From NCBI GenBank assembly GCA_028095005.1, contig CM051463.1, forward strand, positions 666,295 through 730,294: a stretch of 64,000 nt of DNA, written 5' to 3'. The position numbers and the translations under genes were made by a program. The stretch is from Rhynchospora pubera (lineage: Eukaryota; Streptophyta; Magnoliopsida; Poales; Cyperaceae). The notes below the pieces were generated by a model. It worked only from the letters and a program-made list of their open reading frames with translations, did not search any database and was not told the DNA's origin. The first letter of the stretch is position 1. The number at the start of each line of letters is the position of its first letter. Below are positions 56,801-64,000 of the stretch, piece by piece.

Positions 56801-57867
56801 AAACCAACCCGAAGACATTGGAATGGAATTAAAGATATTTTTCGCTATCTTTGCGGAACTCGAGATATGGGGCTATACTATGGAAAGGATATAAAATCTA
56901 ATCTAGTTGGATATGCAGATGCAGGATATTTATCAGACCCGCATAAAGCACGATCTCAATCAGGATACATATTTACTTATAGTGGAGCTGCGATTTCATG
57001 GCGATCGACAAAACAAACTCTAACGGCTACATCATCAAATCATGCTGAACTAATTGCTCTCTATGAAGCGAGTCGAGAATGTGTTTCATTGAGATCAATA
57101 ATTCAAAATATTCAAGAAGAATGTGGGCTTCAAAACATTAAGGAAAATCCTACTCCAATCAAGCTTCTAAATTTCGGCGAAATAACAGCGAAATAACAAA
57201 AATAGCGGTATTCTGTGTCAAACCGCATGAACGTTACAGTCTTAATTGAGAAAATGACGTAACACGTTATTTCAGTTATTTCGGCGATATAACGCGTTAT
57301 TTCAGTTTTTTCGGCGAAATAACAAGCTGTTATTGCTACTATTGTTAAATTGTGTATTCAATATTGAACTATTGTTAAATTGGTATAAGCTGCTACTGCT
57401 ACTCAATATTGGTACACTGCAGTATATTGAATTTGGTATGGCCGTATGCTATTTGTATGGAGTATTGGAGATGCATAAACATATAAATTGATAGTTATAG
57501 AATTGATATGTGTCAAACTTTGAAAAAACACTACACCGTTATAACATCGAAATAACACCGAAATAACATGGGGACCTGGACCGTCATACCGAAAAAACAG
57601 AAATTTAAAAGCTTGACTCCAATATATGAAGATAATGCAGCTTGTATAGCACAAATTAAAGAAGGATATATCAAAGGAGACCGAACTAAGCACATTGCGC
57701 TGAAGTTCTTCTCGGCACATGATCTACAAAAGGATGGTATAATAGATGTTCAAAAAATTCAATCATGCAACAACTTGGCCGATCTATTCACGAAGTCTTT
57801 TCCAATAAGAATTTTTGAACAACTCAGAAAGAAGATAGGTCTACACCGACTGAAGGATGTCCAATAA
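53885..57867 (+). pseudogene. copia pol polyprotein (protease, integrase, RT, RNase H), broken
   Basis: Protease motif DSGTT at 53927; GAG-pre-integrase zinc-binding segment with LWHDRLGHPG and CQACSLGK (about 54340-54475); integrase core with VLIDASTRW and RLDNAGEF; reverse transcriptase with YKWIFVIK, ARLVAQGFTQ and active-site YVDD (56402-56413); RNase H with YADAGY and CQ-free terminal DLFTKS block (57780). Breaks seen: TGA at 54170-54172 with frame changes before 54231; TAA at 54843-54845; frameshift with TGA at 56178-56180; and a 456-bp MITE (57160-57615) inside RNase H. Not functional as it stands. Confidence 0.9.
57160..57615. mobile_element. hAT-like MITE nested in copia RNase H
   Basis: 456 bp flanked by the 8-bp direct repeat ACTCCAAT (57152-57159 and 57616-57623). 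Ends are inverted repeats: CAAGCTTCTAAATTTC on the left and CAAGCTTTTAAATTTC as the reverse complement of the right, 15 of 16 identical. The interior has many CGAAATAAC / GTTATTTCG words in both orientations, like subterminal transposase sites. Removing it rejoins the RNase H reading frame across YEDNAACI. Confidence 0.85.
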
Positions 57868-58052
57868 TATCAAAATGAGGGGAAGCATTATACACGCTGT
57901 ACTCTTTTTCCCTTATCCAAGTTTTTATCCCAATGGGTTTTGCTTGGTAAGGATTTTAATGAGGCAGTATAAATGATCAAGAAGTATCATATTAATATTG
58001 ATCCTGAAGTATCATATTACTAGTGTATAATGAAAGATGAACAAAGGGAAAG

Positions 58053-58266
58053 TGTTATAAATGGAATTATATATTGATTGTCCATTTTCATTATTCCTAT
58101 TAATTGTATGAGATCTATAGCATTAATTAGAAGATTTATTTTTGCCTTATAAATTGAGGATGTATACTGTAATCTAAATTGAACAATTAAGAATAAGAAT
58201 TACAGAGCACCACTTTACTCTCTCTTTTATCTTTATCTCTTCCACCTTTCACTTTATTTTATAACA
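58053..58266 (+). repeat. Right LTR of copia element
   Basis: 214 bp, TGTTATAA...TTATAACA, preceded by a purine-rich AACAAAGGGAAAG (polypurine tract candidate, 58040-58052) and followed by GTATG. Confidence 0.93.
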
Positions 58267-59393
58267 GTATGTGAATTTATTGTTCATGAGAATTTACCAA
58301 CTTTTACTAGTTCTTAGCGTCTTTAATCATACTACGGTTACTATAGTATCATGTACTTTAGAAATTTGAGTGTTTTTATCCTTTTTATGATTTTAAATCT
58401 GTAGACATTGTATTTTTATTTATTTTAAATTTCTAAAATTATTTCGCTTTATTGAAATATAAATTTGAAACTCTACTGTGATACGAATGTCATTATCATT
58501 AGTCCGTAATTTGATTGTGGCTGTAAAGCACAAATAAGGTTTATTTTGTACTTTTTACTTATGTTAAATTGTTTAATTTTTTTATTTTTTTTATTTTTTT
58601 GAGGACAGCTTATGTTAAAATATGAACTTACGAGTTTATTAATGTGCTGCATTTCATTGGCTGACATACTGTAAGATTATCATCTAGGCATATGCTCTAA
58701 AGGAGCCTATAGGAAGGAAAACTAAGAAGTTCAATAAACAAACTCTGTTCAGGCTAAATCAGCTAACTTAAGCAGCACCTCTAACCCCTGGGCCTTCACC
58801 CATGCTCCCATCTTAACAGCAAAAACAATGCACTACCCTCCTTATTTTTCTATGACATTTTGAAAAGAACGTATAAGATTTTATGCAAGATTTTTGTATC
58901 ATTCTAAATGATTTATTCTTTTTAAAATAGTTTCTAGCTCCACCGCTGACCTTATGATTTATAACTTTTGTGAACCCATGTAGCTCTACAATTTTAATTA
59001 CGCTTATAAGTTATGTTTTAGATTATTTTGCTTTTAACACATGCATTTTAATGGCATTAAATTCTTTTATATATGTTTTCAAAAGGGAAATAAAAAGCGT
59101 TCTGCGGTATAGGAACCACTATCAAAATGTTTATATTTCCCAATCGAATTCTTTGCATTTTTCTTTTAAAATTTTCTTATATTATTATAATGTTGGATTC
59201 AAGCTAAAGCATTACACTAATAGATCATTTAAAATTTCAACAGATTTCACATTTTATTTATCTATAATATATGTACAAATGCGGCACATGTTTTTATTGA
59301 CGAGCATTTCTGACGAAATTATAATCGTCATTTTGCGCCTCTAAACTCTACTCGAAAAAAATACTTTCGTGAAAATTTAGAAGGGTAGTCTGA

Positions 59394-59438
<45 letters not shown>
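59394..59438 (+). repeat. (TTA)n microsatellite
   Basis: About 15 trinucleotide units without interruption. Confidence 0.95.
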
Positions 59439-60336
59439 TGACAGAATTTATTGATGAAATTATGTTTTGATTAGAATGCAAAACCAAAGTAGGCAAATGA
59501 TCATGTCATTTGATATTTCCATATTCCACAATTCTAACTGACACAGAACAAGAGTGATGACGCGTTTCAACTATTAATATTTATTCGTTTGTTTTTCAGT
59601 AGACGTGGCAAGAAGGATGGTTTGGTTGGCCCATTCACTTTGGTCTAGTTCTGTTCGTTTATTTGGGCACAATTTAATTTATGTTTTAAGTCTGCTTTCG
59701 GTGGCTTTAGGTTCCAAATTATTTAAATTGTCTCTAGTGTTCGGCTGATTTGATGATTTAATCATCTAGGCTTTGCAGTTTTGGGTTCGATTCGACAAAT
59801 TCTGGTATTGATTTGATTGAATTCATAACTTAAATTGTTTCAAATAATTGACTTGACAAATTTTATGTTATAATTACAACGGTTAACTTGACAAATAATT
59901 GACTTGACAAATGTTATAATTACAACAGCTGATTTGATGTTTTTTTTTTTAGTTTACTTCCATAATTTTGCATTAGTCATATTAATATGAAAACATTTGG
60001 ACCTCTTGAAAATGTTATAAAATTATTTATTTCTTAATTTGCTAAGAACAAATCGTTAAAATTAATTAATTAAGCCATCAATCATTCGCACTTAATAACT
60101 TATCGGGTATATTTTGGCGTGGAAAATTTATTAAAGGTTTATCTATAAATTATTATCTGGAACTTTCTTGATGCATCTGCCAGCGAACGAGAGAGCATTT
60201 TCCGAACCAATGTGGCAATGTTCCCATCTCGAAAAAAAAAAAAGTTAACTATAATAGTGTTAATGATCTCATCACAATCATACAATTATATAATTTGTCC
60301 CTACTCAAAACCCACTTATTCTTTTGTTCGCATGTT

Positions 60337-60745
60337 GGGATCGTTTGGATGGTATGAAAGTAAGGAAGGAATAAGAATTTTTTAGGAAAAAGATATTGGA
60401 AAGTGTATAATTTTAAAAAGAGTGAGAAGAGTGTTATTCCGGAAATAAGAAATGTTGTTTGGATGGTTAGTTAGGAATAAACAAATTAATATTAATTTAA
60501 ATAAATTATTAAAAATTATTATTTTAATATTAAATAAAATACTAATTAATTAAAGAGCACACAAAATTTCATTTAGATATTAGTATTTAGCTAATTTTGT
60601 TGAAATTATGTATATATAATTGTTAGAAAAAATTATTTCTAGAAAGAAGTTATTCTTCTCTTTATTACTAACTTGTTTGGATGCTTAGAAAAAAACTATT
60701 CCTAAAAAGGACCTATTCTTCCTTATTCTCATAGCAAACGGCTCC
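60337..60745. mobile_element. MITE-like element with about 45-bp inverted ends
   Basis: The left end GGGATCGTTTGGATGG...GGAATAAGAATTTTTTAGG and the reverse complement of the right end (GGAGCCGTTTGCTATG...TTTTTAGG) align over about 45 bases with several mismatches. Internal TTGTTTGGATGGTTAG-like copies occur at about 60457 and 60692. Target duplication not clear; end motif is hAT-like. Confidence 0.55.
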
Positions 60746-62781
60746 GTTAATGTTCTCATTAACTCGAAATTAACAAAATTACCAGTTAAGCATATCGATC
60801 AGCATTAAATAAATAAATAAATGTCCCTCCTCACTTCATGACAAATGATGGTAAAAAATGTCAAATCCGACTTGGTCCAGATGAAAAACATTTATCTTTG
60901 CTTTGCCAGTGATATATTACAAAGTGTTACATACCATTAAATGCAAGAATGAAGAATCGTCGTGTTTAATTTAAAACTTTCTGTGCCCCATGCACGTGCG
61001 TGGCAAAATATGACCTACTACATAAATTTTAGACAAAAAGTATTATTTTTGCATTGACCGTTCTTTTCCTCTTTGGAAAGACAACATTGCTAAGAAATTA
61101 ATTAATTATTTTAAGGGAAATTTTTTCATGAGAATAAATTTTTAAATCCAATTTCAATCGCAACCGTTTATGAGTGTGCTAACGTATAATTAATCTTTCA
61201 CGATATTAAAGCCAATTCAGAAATTAATTCTGATCGATGGCAGAACTTTCTTATTTTAATAACCGGAGATCGCTTGAGAGATTGCTAACCTTCTATTTTC
61301 TGACACGTGGATCGCCAATATTGTTTTTACTTCCGAGCGCCTTTGTATTTGTACTACTATTTCAGATGTTGTGGATTTTTTTTTTAAATTTGTCTATGAT
61401 ACAAATTCTGAATCGAACTTTGATTATAATAGTTTATTTTTAAATAAATATTCATTATAATTACGGACGGTCGTGATTAAAAGCTTGGTAATTCGTAATT
61501 TGTATCTATGAACAAATTTTCTTTTACTTTTATTTTGTCCCTACTGTAACAGTTAACACTGCAAGCAACGGATGTTCTCACGCAGGGTAAAATAGCCAAT
61601 AGATCGCCGTTTTCCTATGTTACTTCTGAAGCCTTAACTATGTACTCTTGTCATGAAGCGAGTACTCTTTCAACTACAATCGTACTCTCTAAACCTAAGC
61701 CTAACCCACACACCACAGAGGATCCAACAAAAATGATAACCGTACTTTTTTTAAATTTATAAACGGTCAAACTTATAATTAGTTTGTCGTGTTCATTCAT
61801 CTAGCATGAAATGAGCTGTCAAAATTTATATGCATCTCTCATGAAAATAAAGATGTTCAATTTTTTTAACTTGACATTTGAATTTCAAAATTCTTAATAT
61901 ATAAAAATTAATATAATGAGCTTGTGATATTTTGTGGCATACTGGCATTTAACTTTGTAGCATTGGAACTCTTTACATAAACTATCACTGTATCAAACAA
62001 GTACTTTGAAAATAGTATTCGCTGAGATAAAGTTTTTCAGACGTAATTTTGTACCAAAAATTTATCTGTCCTATACTGTTTCAAATTTCAAATATACGGC
62101 GCCGAAATTTGGACTGGTAGGTAGATACATGCATCGAGTTACACATGTTGGTATATTCTACCTTAAATCTTATAGTCATATACTTATATCAAAAGAAATA
62201 TCTTTTCATCAAATATGGAGATGAAGTTTGATATAAAATCTAAAGATAAATATTTTTCATGAGTAAAATAAAGATAAATGTTTAACCAAATGATACTCCG
62301 ACTAAATCATCATAAATAAGGATGGCCATGGTGTTGCCTGAAGGCTGCCTTAACCTGTTTGTTCCAATCCTGTGGGCGCCTGTATCTCACTTGGGAAGAC
62401 CTTGGCCTTTCCTGCAGGCACCCTAACCCCGTCATCCAGTCTCCTGTGGGTACCCGTGCCTCTTCTTTTGTAATAGTGCTAGTTCAGACAGAAAGCTCGA
62501 AGGAGACTAGGAGAGGCTTATAGAGAAGCAGAGGTGAAGGGAAATAGGGGCTAGGTTAGAACAAGTGCCTATAGGTCCCTTAAACACCTAGCCTCACCTG
62601 GCCTGCTATAGATCCGGATCAGGTTGGGCCAGGCAGGCTAAGCTCCAGGTCCAAACAGTTGCATGCAGGTATAAGGGTTTTCGGGTTATATGCACACCGC
62701 TAATCATAAACCACTCAAAACAATTGTCTGCATTTGAGGTGATGACATTGACTCTTTTATTATCGGTGGCACGCGCCCAAC

Positions 62782-64000
62782 AATAAATTGTGGGGCGGGT
62801 GCCACAAAAATAGCGAAAAAATAAAACCCGCTAAATCGTGGGGCGGGTGCCACAATAAATCGTGGAGCGGGTGCCACGAAAATAGAGAAAAAATAAAAAT
62901 CGTTAAATCGTGGGGCGGGTGCCACAAAAATAGCGAAAAAAATAAAAATCGTTGAATAGTGGAGCGGGTGCCACAAAAATAGGGAAAAAAATAAAAACTG
63001 TTAAATCGTGGGGCGGGTGCCGCAAAAATAGCGAAAAAATAAAAACCGTTAAATCGTGGGGCGGGTGCCGCAAAAATAGCGAAAAAATAAAAACCGTTAA
63101 ATCGTAGGACGGGTGCCCCAAAATTAGCAAAAAAATAAAAACCATTAAATTGTGGGGCGGGTGCCACAAAAATAGCGAAAAAATAAAACCGCTAAATCGT
63201 GGGGCGGCTGCCCCCAAAATAATGAAAAAATAAAAACCGTTAAATCGCGGGGCGGGTGCCACAAAAATAGCGAAAAAATAAAAACCGTTAAATCGTGAGG
63301 CGGGTGCCACAAAAATAGAGAAAAAATAAAAACCATTAAATCGCGGGGCGGGTGCCACAAAAATAGCGAAAAAATAAAAACCGTTAAATCGTGAGGCGGG
63401 TGCCACAAAAATAGAGAAAAATAAAAACCGTTAAATCGTGGGGCGGGTGCCACAAAAATATCGAAAAAATAAAAACCGTTAAATCGTGGAGCGGGTGCCA
63501 CAAAAATAGTGAAAAAATACAAACCTTTAAATCGTAGGGCGAGTGCCTCAAAAATAGCGAAATAATAAACACCGTTAAATCGTGGGGGGGGGGTGCCACA
63601 AAAATAGCGAAAAAAATAAAAACCGTTAAATGGTTAATTCGTGGGGCGGGTGCCACAAAAATAGAGAAAAAATAAAAACCGTTAAATCGCGGGGCGGGTG
63701 CCACAAAAATAGCGAAAAAATAAAAACCGTTAAATCGTGAGGCGGGTGCCACAAAAATAGAGAAAAAATAAAAACCGTTAAATCGTGGGGCGGGTGCCAC
63801 AAAAATATCGAAAAAATAAAAACCGTTAAATCGTGGAGCGGGTGCCACAAAAATAGTGAAAAAATACAAACCTTTAAATCGTAGGGCGAGTGCCTCAAAA
63901 ATAGCGAAATAATAAACACCGTTAAATCGTGGGGGGTGCCAAAAAATAGCGAAAAAAATAAAAACCGTTAAATGGTTAATTCGTGGGGCGGGTGCCACAA
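62782..64000 (+). repeat. 48-bp minisatellite array with higher-order structure
   Basis: About 25 units of roughly 48 bp, each with ATCGTGGGGCGGGTGCCAC followed by AAAAATAGCGAAAAAATAAA and ACCGTTAA. Variant units recur in the same order: the block holding TACAAACCTTTAAATC occurs at 63518 and 63865 (347 bp apart), and the TAAATGGTTAATTCG block at about 63628 and 63970 (342 bp apart). The array runs off the window. Because 48 is divisible by 3, the minus strand is open in more than one frame (16-residue repeat), which is not evidence of a gene. Confidence 0.93.

Larger units (their letters stand above)
51576..58266 (+). mobile_element. Ty1-copia LTR retrotransposon, decayed, with nested MITE
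   Basis: Bounded by LTRs starting TGTTATAA and ending in AACA, and by the 5-bp target duplication GTATG (51571-51575 and 58267-58271). The order is gag, protease, integrase, reverse transcriptase, RNase H, which is the copia order. LTRs differ by about six substitutions and one indel in 213 bases (hand count), so insertion is fairly recent, yet the coding part has several breaks. Some breaks may therefore have been inherited from an already defective copy mobilised in trans. The gag and pol sequences look like the Ale/Retrofit type, a tentative call. Confidence 0.93.
58272..62781. other. AT-rich spacer with repeats, no gene seen
   Basis: Contains a (TTA)n microsatellite (59394-59438) and a MITE-like element (60337-60745). 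The stretch 62320-62700 is less AT-rich, with many CCTG/CAGG words, and looks like the end of an old dispersed repeat. The open frames here (58970-59344, 61237-61443, 62006-62224) are low-complexity and unsupported. Confidence 0.55.

Noticed and set aside
58970..59344. 124-codon frame in the 3' spacer
   Set aside because: Phe/Tyr/Ile-rich composition typical of AT-rich non-coding DNA; no domain seen.
62704..63998. Several overlapping minus-strand frames with a 16-residue repeat
   Set aside because: The 48-bp repeat is a multiple of three without stops, so frames stay open by default; more than one frame is open at once and there is no start, splice or codon signal.
62782..64000. Regular 48-bp array considered as a CRISPR
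   Set aside because: The whole unit repeats, with no unique spacers, in plant nuclear DNA; it is a minisatellite.

Overview
The window is nuclear DNA of a flowering plant, most likely a eudicot. The genes have many introns with GT-AG borders (one GC-AG), the spacers are AT-rich, and the protein families are plant ones: a chloroplast MGDG synthase, a gamete-expressed GEX2-like protein, UDP-glucuronate 4-epimerase and an NB-LRR relative. The species cannot be fixed from the sequence alone.

Layout. 1-3716 (+): 3' part of a type-A monogalactosyldiacylglycerol synthase gene, its 5' end cut by the window. 5149-8757: a broken, rearranged endogenous pararetrovirus (badnavirus-like, Caulimoviridae) enclosed by 53-bp inverted repeats and a perfect 9-bp direct repeat, as if carried by a Mutator-like (MULE) transposon. 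9123-14184: an apparently complete autonomous MULE with a three-exon FAR1/FHY3-type transposase, 95-bp or longer terminal inverted repeats and a perfect 9-bp target duplication. It sits 72 bp upstream of the next ATG. 14256-20324 (+): a 13-exon HAD-family 5'-nucleotidase gene (551 aa). 21229-21640 (+): a two-exon mitochondrial-type ribosomal protein uS17. 22083-30078 (-): a 17-exon GEX2-like gamete surface protein (1115 aa) in which I see filamin-like and cadherin-like modules. 34171-37602 (+): an intronless NLR-like gene (1143 aa) with a degenerate P-loop.

42197-50159 is a local duplication cluster: an intact UDP-glucuronate 4-epimerase (GAE), a secreted Gly/Ser-rich protein on the opposite strand, two decayed GAE fragments (one split by an antisense retroposon) and a second Gly/Ser-rich paralogue with a related promoter. 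51571-58271 is a Ty1-copia retrotransposon with 213/214-bp LTRs, a 5-bp target duplication, several frame breaks and a 456-bp hAT-like MITE nested in its RNase H region. From 62782 to the window end runs a 48-bp minisatellite with a higher-order period of about 345 bp.

The host genes are unrelated single-copy genes with no operon-like logic. MGDG synthase acts in plastid lipid synthesis, uS17m in organelle translation, GEX2 in sperm-egg adhesion, GAE in pectin precursor supply and the Gly/Ser-rich proteins probably in the cell wall. Most of what is unusual comes from mobile DNA: two MULE-type elements side by side, a virus copy apparently packaged in one of them, a host promoter displaced by the other, and a copia element whose primer site appears to match the anticodon arm of tRNA-Ile rather than a tRNA 3' end. 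All splice sites were read by eye from frame continuity and GT/AG borders, and no database search was possible.
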